The notes under the pieces: model-generated
Told to the model about the DNA's origin: nothing
Database searches by the model: none
What the model saw: only the letters and a program-made list of their open reading frames with translations
Shown here: piece by piece, positions 37,190-45,287 of the stretch
Layout: each line of letters opens with the position of its first letter
Position numbering within the stretch: the stretch's first letter is position 1
Position numbers and translations under genes: made by a program
Origin: Arenibacter algicola
Lineage (GTDB): Bacteria; Bacteroidota; Bacteroidia; Flavobacteriales; Flavobacteriaceae
Reading direction: 5' to 3'
Assembly: GCF_018860365.1 (NCBI RefSeq)
Contig: NZ_JAHKPO010000018.1
Location: 310,001-374,000 of the forward strand
DNA: 64,000 nucleotides

Positions 37190-37817
37190 GAGTAAAAAAA
37201 AGAAATCGATTTTGGAAGCCGCCAGGACTTTATTTAACGAAAACGGCTATCATGATGTCACTATAAGAATGATTGCTTTAAAAATGAATATGAGTTCAGG
37301 AAACTTAAATTATCATTATAAAAAGCGGGAGGATATTTTTGAAGCTTTATATTTTGAAATGGTTTCAGAATTTGATCAAAGAATCCATGTGTTACCGAAA
37401 ACCGAGGTGTCAATTGAACAACTTAGAAATGATGTTGTGAGCAGTATGAAGAGAATGTTGGATTATACCTTCTTTTGGACCGATTTATACAATCTTCTGT
37501 CCATAAGCGATAGGGTGAGGGAACATTTCCAAGAAGTTTACAAAAAAAGGATAAGTGGGTGTTTTTTGTTATTCCAAAAATTGAAACAAAAAAACTTGAT
37601 GAGGGAAGCATCATTTGAAAAGGAGTATAACTTTCTAGCAGAAAGAATGATTAATTATGGTAATACTTGGCTGTACTCCAGTCGACTTTACTCAAATAAG
37701 TTGGATACCCATAATATAGATTATTACGTGAATGCCTACTTAAGTATATTATTTCCCTTTCTTACATCTCAAGGGAAAAGCGAATTTCAAAATTTATTGC
37801 CAGAGCTTTTTGGGTGA
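37188..37817 (+). CDS. TetR/AcrR-family transcriptional regulator
   Basis: The 209-residue protein starts with a TetR helix-turn-helix (KKSILEAARTLFNENGYHDVTIRMIALKMNMSSGNLNYHYKKREDIFEALY). The ligand-binding domain has no recognisable subgroup. The gene is divergent from the alpha/beta hydrolase, and its last 31 bp overlap the 3' end of the convergent membrane-protein gene. The ligand is unknown; it might be the hydrolase substrate. Confidence 0.92.
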   Translation: MSKKKKSILEAARTLFNENGYHDVTIRMIALKMNMSSGNLNYHYKKREDIFEALYFEMVSEFDQRIHVLPKTEVSIEQLRNDVVSSMKRMLDYTFFWTDLYNLLSISDRVREHFQEVYKKRISGCFLLFQKLKQKNLMREASFEKEYNFLAERMINYGNTWLYSSRLYSNKLDTHNIDYYVNAYLSILFPFLTSQGKSEFQNLLPELFG

Positions 37818-38395
37818 TGTGCTGTTGCTAGTTCTTTGTTCCGCTCAATAATTTTTATTCCTAACCATTTAATAGTATAAACTAAAATGGCTATCCAGGC
37901 AATTGAAGTCAGTAGACCTTTTAAAACGGTAAAGGTACTTGATATAAGGACTATGGTTTCGGATGTCTCGATTGATTTCGTAATCATTAAAATAACACAT
38001 ATATTTTCTGCATAATCAAAGATCATCGCCAAGAACGGAATAACCAACAGTATTGATGTTACCTTACTAGTTGTTTTGGTTATTTTAAAAAGTCGAAACA
38101 AAAGGCTACTTAAGAATAGTGCCATTAGAAAAGGATACAGTACATCCAACAAGGTTAATTGTGGAAAAAGGTAAAGTGCAGTAGTCCTATCATTTAAGTT
38201 GTTTACAATTGATTCCGCCACGGAAACATCATATCCAAAGGTTTGGAGATCGAAAACTTGGGTTCCAATTTGATCATTGATCACCGGCAAAGTAAATATC
38301 CACATCAGGAGCAGGACCAAGTGACTGGCAACGAACGAAATACAAATTTTCTTTACTGAGGAAGTTTTTAGGAGCAAGGAATTTAAAATAGACAT
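37787..38395 (-). CDS. Hypothetical membrane protein
   Basis: Not recognised. The 202-residue protein has about four or five hydrophobic helices (about 17-38, 82-103, 111-130, 137-155 and 163-185), with an extracytoplasmic loop at 40-80. It overlaps the TetR gene tail to tail by 31 bp. No motif suggests a role. Confidence 0.7.
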   Translation of the reverse strand: MSILNSLLLKTSSVKKICISFVASHLVLLLMWIFTLPVINDQIGTQVFDLQTFGYDVSVAESIVNNLNDRTTALYLFPQLTLLDVLYPFLMALFLSSLLFRLFKITKTTSKVTSILLVIPFLAMIFDYAENICVILMITKSIETSETIVLISSTFTVLKGLLTSIAWIAILVYTIKWLGIKIIERNKELATAHHPKSSGNKF

Positions 38396-38465
38396 AATGA
38401 ATGTTTTTGATTAAAAATCAAAGGTTAGCAATTCATCAGAAGATTCCATTAACAAATGATAAGCG

Positions 38466-39035
38466 TTAAGATTGTGTTCTTAATCTACTTAAAGAAATAG
38501 TGGTTACCCCTAAATATGAAGCTATGTCAGAATGGGGTATGAGGTTTTCTATATTCGGAAAATTATCTCTTAGAAGCTGTAACCTGTCCTTACCTTTAAG
38601 GGAAGCCAATGCTATTTCTTTTTTAACTTTGCCCATTAATTCATTTCTTAATACAGTATTGCCGAAATGTCTGATTTCGAGATCTTCCACCATTAATTGT
38701 TCAAACTCTTCTGCATTGATAGTTGCTATTACGGTATCGGTCAAAGCGCGTAAATTGATAATGGATTTCCCGTCTTTATGTCTTGTTGTATAAGGGGATA
38801 TTATTGAGCCCGACATAAAGAATGAAATTGTTACATCATCTCCTTCCGGAGTGTATAGAAAACTTTTACAGATTCCCTCAAGAATAAAATACTCCAGATT
38901 ATTATTTTGTCCCACGGCAGTTATTAGTTCTCCCTTTTTTACATCAATGTATTCCGCTAACTCTTGGATTTTTGCCAATGATTTACTCGAAATTGGGGAT
39001 ACGGAGTTAATAATTGCACTAAGCTTTTGATACAT
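38466..39035 (-). CDS. Crp/Fnr-family transcriptional regulator
   Basis: The 189-residue protein has a cyclic-nucleotide-binding-like beta-roll (about 15-120) and a short C-terminal helix-turn-helix (PHSDIASYLGVTTISLSRLRTQ). No cysteine cluster for an iron-sulfur sensor is present. This form is common in Bacteroidota, where ligands are mostly unknown. It sits 70 bp upstream of the membrane-protein gene on the same strand and could regulate it. Confidence 0.88.
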   Translation of the reverse strand: MYQKLSAIINSVSPISSKSLAKIQELAEYIDVKKGELITAVGQNNNLEYFILEGICKSFLYTPEGDDVTISFFMSGSIISPYTTRHKDGKSIINLRALTDTVIATINAEEFEQLMVEDLEIRHFGNTVLRNELMGKVKKEIALASLKGKDRLQLLRDNFPNIENLIPHSDIASYLGVTTISLSRLRTQS

Positions 39036-39197
39036 CTCTAAAAGTTAAAATAATGGCCTTACACCTTAATAATATAATTTGAGGGGGTTTTAACGTCTGG
39101 ACTGGTAAGTTGTAAGATAGCATTATTTAAAAAACTAACCCCTGAAAACCCTTTATTTTCTCATTAATTGTATTCAGTGTATTCCGCATTTCTCTCC

Positions 39198-39848
39198 TTA
39201 GCATAGGGGTTGTTCATCTCTCAATTCCTCCATTTCAGCAAGGGCCAAGTCGAGCTTTCTCAATATTCCCCCATAAATCGTTTTTACATCCTTACTATGA
39301 ATTGCCTTACTGAAAATGCCCATCAGAACAGCCGCAATTATAATGATAATCGTGGTGTAGATATGTAGCCCGAACACCATATCATTTGAGTTGGCTGCGA
39401 CCATTTCCCGCTTGCCAGCAAATATATCGGAAAACCAGATTCCAAAGTAGAAAACAAGTATTAGGACAGGATATACTACCCTATACATTTTTCCATACCT
39501 ATCTATAGATTTGGATATCCAATCCTTAAAGGATTTTAAAAAAGTATAACTGCTTTGCCCTTTATCTATCTTTTCCAAAGCCTTTAATTCATGGTAAGCG
39601 GTGTATGCAACCCAGAGCATCATTATTAGTACAATACTGCCGGCAAGCAAAGCTCCTGCAAAATAGGACGCAATAAATAGCAGGGAAGAGCCAATGATAA
39701 TTCCCCATATATTGATCAAGAACAATTTTTGGAATTTATCGATGATATGAATCGACTTCATGTTGTAAATGTCGTTTACCTTGGGAGCAATTAATGCATC
39801 CCTATTTAGGAAACCTTCTTTCCAAATGGTTTCAATTGATTTTTCCAT
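39198..39848 (-). CDS. Membrane protein downstream of ECF sigma factor (anti-sigma candidate)
   Basis: Not a recognised anti-sigma family. The 216-residue protein has about four hydrophobic helices (two at 40-85, one near 122-140, one near 158-178) and cytosolic ends. Its start overlaps the sigma gene by 17 bp, so both are made together. By position it is a likely sigma-sequestering membrane protein, but no zinc-binding anti-sigma motif is visible. Confidence 0.7.
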   Translation of the reverse strand: MEKSIETIWKEGFLNRDALIAPKVNDIYNMKSIHIIDKFQKLFLINIWGIIIGSSLLFIASYFAGALLAGSIVLIMMLWVAYTAYHELKALEKIDKGQSSYTFLKSFKDWISKSIDRYGKMYRVVYPVLILVFYFGIWFSDIFAGKREMVAANSNDMVFGLHIYTTIIIIIAAVLMGIFSKAIHSKDVKTIYGGILRKLDLALAEMEELRDEQPLC

Positions 39849-40323
39849 CTAAGATTTTTTTTAATCGTACTTTAATTCGTTTTATCCGCACCCCAATATT
39901 ATTTGGGTTGGTGCCAATGATATCTGCAATTTCTTGGTAGGTTTTTTCTTCCAGATAAAGCAAAATCACCCCTCTGTCCACCTCGGACAGCTGCCGAATT
40001 GCAGCATAAAGCTGCTCAAGGGAATCGTCGATAAAAATACGGGGCTCATCCGATATATCTGAGGGTAGCTTATCCGAGGCTATACGCTGACGGTTGTTTT
40101 TCTGTTTCTTCAACAAGGTCATGCATACATTAAGAGATAGTCTATATACCCATGTAGACCACTCGGAACGTGCCTGAAAGTTATTTCTGCTTTTCCAAAT
40201 TTGTAAGCACACCTCTTGATAATAATCCTCGAAATCTTGCTGGGTATTGGTATATGCCCTGCATATCTTTATGATAATTGCGGCATACGGCAAAATGGAA
40301 GATGTATAAAAATCGTTGCTCAC
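39832..40323 (-). CDS. ECF RNA polymerase sigma factor
   Basis: The 163-residue protein has sigma region 2 (QDFEDYYQEVCLQIWKSRNNFQARSEWSTWVYRLSLNVCMTLLKK) and region 4 (LSEVDRGVILLYLEEKTYQEIADIIGTNPNNIGVRIKRIKVRLKK). The start is GTG at 40323. It lies in a unit with a glycine-rich membrane protein upstream (31 bp) and a membrane protein downstream (overlap). The target promoters are unknown, though autoregulation is usual. Confidence 0.9.
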   Translation of the reverse strand: MSNDFYTSSILPYAAIIIKICRAYTNTQQDFEDYYQEVCLQIWKSRNNFQARSEWSTWVYRLSLNVCMTLLKKQKNNRQRIASDKLPSDISDEPRIFIDDSLEQLYAAIRQLSEVDRGVILLYLEEKTYQEIADIIGTNPNNIGVRIKRIKVRLKKILDGKIN

Positions 40324-40354
40324 TCTTCTAGTTTATTGGCCTGGTTAAAGGGTA

Positions 40355-40795
40355 TTATATCATCTTCCCTGCATCCTTGGCCCGCGAATCCAAATTACGT
40401 CCTATGACCAGGCCGATTAGCATTCCGAGGGCAATGCCGAACGATATACCCAGAGACCGCTCAAAATTCGAAAGTACTACTATTCCAAAAATAATTCCAA
40501 ATGATGATCCCAATCCTATACCCAGGTTGGTGTAATATCCTTTAGGGGTTAAGGAAAAAGTATCCTTCAAATATTTTAGAAACTGTTTTAGTGCTTTTTT
40601 ATTTTTTGTTGTAGTTGCATTTAATTGAAGAGCATCAAGTTGCTGTTCAATAGATTGAATTTCAGAGTCCAACAAGTGACTGTTCTCTAAACTCGTCAAT
40701 ATCTGAATGAACTTTCGGTAAATCTTAATTTCAGACTTTTTAGTCGATTTGGATTCCAAATTTTTGAAATGGTCAAGTGCATTTTTTAGTGTCAT
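40355..40795 (-). CDS. Hypothetical protein with two glycine-rich membrane helices
   Basis: Not recognised. The protein has about 146 residues from the ATG at 40795; a TTG 36 bases upstream is less likely. The first 80 residues form charged helices. Two glycine-rich hydrophobic segments follow (GIGLGSSFGIIFGIVVL and LGISFGIALGMLIGLVIG), resembling glycine-zipper helices. It is the first gene before the ECF sigma factor and may be part of its membrane-sensing unit. Confidence 0.65.
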   Translation of the reverse strand: MTLKNALDHFKNLESKSTKKSEIKIYRKFIQILTSLENSHLLDSEIQSIEQQLDALQLNATTTKNKKALKQFLKYLKDTFSLTPKGYYTNLGIGLGSSFGIIFGIVVLSNFERSLGISFGIALGMLIGLVIGRNLDSRAKDAGKMI

Positions 40796-40831
40796 AATTT
40801 TAATCTTTTCTTGGTTAGTGGCTAAAGACAA

Positions 40832-41202
40832 AGATTATTACACCCTATGGATGTTTTTTTTAAAAAGATATGCGTTTTACCGGTAAAATTACTCTCAAGT
40901 ACATTGGTAATGACCCCACCCAATGGCTAGTGTAAGAGGGAAGATGTGTTCATACCACCTTTTTGCCCCAACAAAGACCACTTTCTGGCTTTATTCTATT
41001 TTGCTCAAAAATAAATTAGGAAAAATGAAGCCACTTTATAAATATAGAAAAAACCTGGAATTGAAGACCTACCATGGAATTCTTATAACACAATTATTTG
41101 TTTGTTACATTTCTTATATACTTAGTTACATACGTAATATTTGAAAAGGGTTTCTTTCTATAGTTTTGGTTTTAAATCAGAAACAATCTAAAAACAGAGA
41201 AC
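40832..41202. other. 371-bp intergenic region
   Basis: No supported gene. A 73-codon frame at 40923-41144 has no recognisable features and an unlikely composition. The region should hold divergent promoters for the sigma unit and the small lipoprotein gene. Confidence 0.4.
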
Positions 41203-41412
41203 ATGAAATCAAAAATTTTATTTATTCTGGCCATTTTTTCTTTATTATTAATTGGTAATTCCTGTGCAAGCGACAATGAAGCTTGTCAAGAGAGTCCTGA
41301 AGTTTGTGCATGTTTTAATAATTTTGTTAGGTGTGCTTCTCCGGTCGGAACTGCAGAGATCCAGTCAGACTCCCTTAAGGCCGTATCCAAACTCCCAGTT
41401 AGAAAAGAGTAA
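41203..41412 (+). CDS. Small cysteine-rich lipoprotein
   Basis: The 69-residue protein has a clear lipoprotein signal (hydrophobic 5-18, then GNSC). The short mature part carries four cysteines (ACQES, VCACF, RCAS), which could form disulfides or hold a metal. It is not recognised. A terminator follows directly, so it is a single-gene transcript. Confidence 0.65.
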   Translation: MKSKILFILAIFSLLLIGNSCASDNEACQESPEVCACFNNFVRCASPVGTAEIQSDSLKAVSKLPVRKE

Positions 41413-41414
41413 AA

Positions 41415-41440
41415 AATAAAGCGGGCCAAAGGCTTTTTTT
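41415..41440 (+). terminator. Terminator after the small lipoprotein gene
   Basis: AAAGC pairs with GCTTT around a GC-rich loop, ending in seven T. The stem is short but directly follows the stop codon. Confidence 0.55.
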
Positions 41441-41637
41441 GGAACAAGGACTGTAAATAGAATTACAGAGTACTATTGTGAAATTTGAAGTGCAAATTCA
41501 TATAACTAAGAGTGAATTGTTTTATTATGGTATTGAGTTCCATATCCTGTTCTAATCGGGAATTAAATCAAGGTATGCGTTCCAAGGGCGGTAATATTAT
41601 TTTACTTCCTTTTAAAACAATCGATTTGTTAGATCCA

Positions 41638-43011
41638 TTAAAATCCAGCCACACTCCAGCCTTTGCGATACTTACGTTGAAGATATTTATTGGCCTCTGG
41701 ATGATTTGGGAACAACATATTGGCCGGATCCCATTCCAAGACAGTGCCTGGCAGTCGTATGGCAACCGTACCCAATAGGATGGCTTCGGTCATGGGGCCG
41801 GATTGAGCAAAATGTGATTCTGTTTTTTCACTACCCAAACAGGCATCCACAAAATGGTGGTAGTGATTGCGGTCATCCAATTTTGGCATTTCGTAATCTA
41901 TATATTTATTTTCTGGCAATAGAACGGGCATTTCACGGTGAGGAATGAGCAAGGCTCCTTCGGTTCCAATGAGAATGGCCGATTCTGCTGGATATGGTTT
42001 CCCATGAAATAAAGCTTGTATTTCCCAAGGCGGGTAAAACTCCCCGTCAAACCATTCCACAGGTAGAACATCCGATTCGGTAAACTCGTTGCCAGGGAAC
42101 ATCCAAGTGATATGGTCGCCCTGCGGCCATGTATCCCCGTTTCGTTCCGAAGATTTCTGCCACGACTCTTGGACCTTGGCCACGACCGACGTAGGTGCTT
42201 GTAGTCCAAGGCCTTTCCAAACGGCGTCAAATATATGACATCCGATATCTCCGGACCACCCAGTTCCAAAGTCTTGCCACGCTCTCCATATGGCCGGATG
42301 ATAGATTTTGGGAGCATAGGGGCGCATAGGAGCGGTTCCGGTCCAAAGGTCCCAATTTAAATGGGGAGGCACTTCCTGACCTTTAGGTGGGCGCGGGCCT
42401 GGCAGCCTATAGGTCTCTATCGCTGCTGGACGGTTGGAGCAGAGATAGGCGTGCTTGATTTTTCCCATAACACCATCCTTAATGATTTGAACTGCCGAAC
42501 GATCACCTTTGCCAGAGGCATGGTGGGTGCCCAGTTGGGTTATTACCCCGACCTTTATTGATGCTTCGGTAAGTTTGCGAACTTCTGCTACATCATGGCA
42601 CAAAGGCTTTTGACAATAGACATGTTTACCATTTTGAATCGCCTGATAGGCAATGACGAAATGATTATGGTCCGGTACCGTTACATTCACCGAGTCAATA
42701 ATATCGTCCTCCTTTTTAAGAAGTTCACGCCAATCGGAATATGTACGGGCATCCGGAAAAAGTTCCGCTGCCTTTTGCAAGTTTTTTGCGTCTACATCAC
42801 ATAGAGCTACGATTTGCACGTTGGGATGTTGCTTAAAATTTTGGAGGTCGTGCCAGCCCATTCCACCGACACCTATACAGGCATGTTTTAGTTTGTTCTT
42901 TGGTGATGCCAAACTTATGGCGGAAGTTCCCAAAAAAGGAACTGCGAGTGCTGCTGTAGTAATTGAATCCAAGAATCTTCGTCGTGATACCGATTTTTGT
43001 TGTTTTGTCAT
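41638..43011 (-). CDS. Tat-exported Gfo/Idh/MocA-family oxidoreductase
   Basis: The 457-residue protein starts with a twin-arginine signal (SRRRFLD plus a hydrophobic run to about 36). The cofactor loop is GVGGMG (47-52). The catalytic motif is C-Q-K-P (Q134-K135-P136), so the usual glutamate of E-K-P is glutamine; this variant recurs in exported Bacteroidota members. It lies 274 bp downstream of the ECF sigma gene on the same strand, at the edge of the SusCD locus, and may act on its glycan. It shares the family and export route with the protein at 12670-13959 but is not a close copy. Confidence 0.88.
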   Translation of the reverse strand: MTKQQKSVSRRRFLDSITTAALAVPFLGTSAISLASPKNKLKHACIGVGGMGWHDLQNFKQHPNVQIVALCDVDAKNLQKAAELFPDARTYSDWRELLKKEDDIIDSVNVTVPDHNHFVIAYQAIQNGKHVYCQKPLCHDVAEVRKLTEASIKVGVITQLGTHHASGKGDRSAVQIIKDGVMGKIKHAYLCSNRPAAIETYRLPGPRPPKGQEVPPHLNWDLWTGTAPMRPYAPKIYHPAIWRAWQDFGTGWSGDIGCHIFDAVWKGLGLQAPTSVVAKVQESWQKSSERNGDTWPQGDHITWMFPGNEFTESDVLPVEWFDGEFYPPWEIQALFHGKPYPAESAILIGTEGALLIPHREMPVLLPENKYIDYEMPKLDDRNHYHHFVDACLGSEKTESHFAQSGPMTEAILLGTVAIRLPGTVLEWDPANMLFPNHPEANKYLQRKYRKGWSVAGF

Positions 43012-43285
43012 AGAAATATGAATTGTGGGATCGACTTATTTTAATCCCATGGTTGATTGGCTGAAAATTTATAAAAGGTAATAACTAAAATTCAAAATAG
43101 ACCTATTAACTGCAGTTTTCTATTTCTATAATGGCAAGGATATCACCACCTTATTCATTTATCCAGTGTTATCTAAAAAGGCATTGTGATCATACCATGA
43201 CCCACTGTTTTTCCCTGATTTGACAAACATCTTTCAATGTAACAAATAAGGGACTTAATTCAATGCTAAACAAAAACTTAATTAG

Positions 43286-43834
43286 TTAACCCGAAAATTT
43301 CGAATCCTTATTAAAAATCACCATTAAAATCTGTTTATCATTTTTAAATTCTTCCCGAATTTTTTTATATGCTATCCGCATCTGGCTTTCCACCGTTTTT
43401 TCTGAAATATTGAGTCGTGAGGCAATTTCCTTGTACTTTAATCCATCCCTTTTATTAAGTAGTAATATCTCCCGACACTTGGGGGGTAATTTGTCAACAA
43501 CCATTTTTAACTTTTTAATTTTATGGTCAACATGGCTTACTTCTTCTATAAGGCTCTCTTTGGCCATATTGTATTTAAGCTCATCAAAGATTTTATTTTT
43601 CCGTTGATTTTTCCGGTAAAGATCTATAAAGGAATTATAGGCGGTGGTAAACAAAAAGCTCTTTAAGGCCGGACTTTCCACTAAATCAGGGCGCTTTTGC
43701 CATAAAGTAATAAAACAGTTTTGGACTATATCCTTGGCCTGGTCGTGATTGTTCGTAAGTGTTTTGGTATAGGCTAGCAGTGGTCCGTAAAGTTGCTCAA
43801 ATACTATTTTAAAGACATCTTTTTGCTGCGGCAT
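43286..43834 (-). CDS. ECF sigma factor, Bacteroidota SusCD-associated type
   Basis: The 182-residue sigma factor has region 2 (YGPLLAYTKTLTNNHDQAKDIVQNCFITLWQKRPDL) and region 4 (LPPKCREILLLNKRDGLKYKEIASRLNISEKTVESQMRIAYKKI). It is transcribed divergently from the FecR gene, 165 bp away, rather than in front of it as in most such units. It is the likely partner of that FecR, but this is inferred from adjacency. Confidence 0.92.
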   Translation of the reverse strand: MPQQKDVFKIVFEQLYGPLLAYTKTLTNNHDQAKDIVQNCFITLWQKRPDLVESPALKSFLFTTAYNSFIDLYRKNQRKNKIFDELKYNMAKESLIEEVSHVDHKIKKLKMVVDKLPPKCREILLLNKRDGLKYKEIASRLNISEKTVESQMRIAYKKIREEFKNDKQILMVIFNKDSKFSG

Positions 43835-43926
43835 TTTGGATTATAAGTCCCTCAATGTATAAAGGGGGTGGTTAATAAAGTTAGCTGGTTTGTCACAAAT
43901 ATGAAAAATATATTTGCCTTTTTTAA

Positions 43927-43949
43927 GGGTTTTTTGTTTTCTGTTCGTT
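43927..43949 (+). promoter_or_regulatory. Candidate ECF promoter before the first fecR gene
   Basis: GGG at 43927-43929 and CGTT at 43946-43949 are separated by 16 bp, which resembles the GGG-N15-CGTC element before the second fecR (62876-62900). It lies about 50 bp upstream of the FecR start. Confidence 0.4.
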
Positions 43950-43999
43950 TCCACTAAGAATACGCAATTTAATGTGTTAATAATTAAGGGAAATCAATA

Positions 44000-45157
44000 T
44001 TGAGGAAATTAATAAATAAATACTTGGATGATTCCATTGATGGTGTTGAAATGGAGCGACTTAAGGTTTGGTTGGAAAAGGAAAAAAACCAAAAGAAGTT
44101 CAAGGCCATTGTAGAAAACCATTATCAATTGAATTTAGGTCTACAGGAAGTGGATTTGGAAAAGGAGTATTCCCTACTGTTGCATAAAATCCAGGACAAT
44201 AGGATTGCACAAAGACGCTCCAGTACCATATGGTATCAACGGGCCGCAATTCTTATAGCCCTGTTCGGGATAGGTTATATAATGTATTTAACCCTGGGCA
44301 AATCCGATGAACCGTATATAGATGCCAATGCCATTACCATAAAACAGGAGGATGGAAATATTCAGGTTATTAAGGAAGATGGCAGTGTAGTAATTGTTGA
44401 TAGCTCGGGTAAAGTTGTTGGCCGGCAAGATGGAGGTGAATTGGATTATAAAAATGTAGGGACTTCCAATTCCAACAATCAAGTTGAAGAAAGTCTTGTC
44501 TATAACGAATTGGTGGTGCCCAATGGGAAGAAAATGAAATTGATTCTTTCCGATAGTACCATAGTCCACATTAATTCCGGCACCCATTTTAAGTATCCCG
44601 TTCGATTCTTAAAAAATCAGAATAGAAAAGTTTTCTTGGACGGGGAAGCCTTTTTTGAAGTGTCTGAAGACAAGAACAACCCCTTTATCGTTAACACCGA
44701 TGACATTAATATCCGTGTACTGGGAACCAAGTTTGATGTTAGTTCCTATGCAAACGATGACACTGTTAGCACTGTATTGGTAGAAGGTGCTGTTGAATTG
44801 TACCAGACCAGTGGGGAACTAAGGGATAAGGACGAATATTTACTGGCCCCAGGGCAAATTGCGTCTTGGAAGAAATTGGAAAACGACATGGATATCGCAG
44901 TGGTCGACGTAAATGAATATACTTCCTGGATCAATGGGCAGATCATATTTAAGATTAGACCATTTCCAGAAATTTTAAAGGTGTTGGAGCGCCATTATGA
45001 TGTTTCCATTACCAACAATTACAGACTTTTGGACAGTCAGCAATTTTTTGCAAAGTTCGATACGGAGACTATTGAACAGGTAATGACCTATTTTCAGAGT
45101 AGTATCCCTTTTTCATATATCAGGGTAGGAAATAAAATTGAAATAAACCAACCTTAA
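44000..45157 (+). CDS. FecR-family anti-sigma factor
   Basis: The 385-residue single-pass inner-membrane protein has an N-terminal cytosolic sigma-binding part (1-75), one transmembrane helix (about 76-95) and a periplasmic FecR domain. The signature runs through VPNGKKMKLILSDSTIVHINSGTHFKYPVRF, VFLDGEAFFEVSEDKNNPFIV and VLGTKFDVSSY. The C-terminal STN-like region should contact the SusC N-terminal signalling domain. The only upstream start is TTG at 44000, because a stop precedes it. The chain has an extra insertion after the helix (about 105-155, rich in D, G and V), longer than in the second FecR here. Confidence 0.92.
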   Translation: MRKLINKYLDDSIDGVEMERLKVWLEKEKNQKKFKAIVENHYQLNLGLQEVDLEKEYSLLLHKIQDNRIAQRRSSTIWYQRAAILIALFGIGYIMYLTLGKSDEPYIDANAITIKQEDGNIQVIKEDGSVVIVDSSGKVVGRQDGGELDYKNVGTSNSNNQVEESLVYNELVVPNGKKMKLILSDSTIVHINSGTHFKYPVRFLKNQNRKVFLDGEAFFEVSEDKNNPFIVNTDDINIRVLGTKFDVSSYANDDTVSTVLVEGAVELYQTSGELRDKDEYLLAPGQIASWKKLENDMDIAVVDVNEYTSWINGQIIFKIRPFPEILKVLERHYDVSITNNYRLLDSQQFFAKFDTETIEQVMTYFQSSIPFSYIRVGNKIEINQP

Positions 45158-45214
45158 ATAACAGTTGCCTATGATTTAACATTCTATTGACCCATCATCT
45201 TATAACATAAAAAA

Positions 45215-45242
45215 ATCGGGATATGCTGCTACATACCCCGAT
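45215..45242 (+). promoter_or_regulatory. Stem-loop between fecR and susC
   Basis: ATCGGG-A-TATG and CATA-C-CCCGAT pair around CTGCTA, 57 bp past the FecR stop and 45 bp before the SusC start. No T-run follows, so an mRNA-stabilising or processing hairpin is more likely than a strong terminator. Confidence 0.55.
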
Positions 45243-45287
45243 AGTAAAAGGTGATTAAAATATTAACCACAAAAACTAAACAAAAGT

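Noticed and set aside
40923..41144. 73-codon plus-strand frame in an intergenic region
   Set aside because: No signal, family motif or conserved context; composition looks random.
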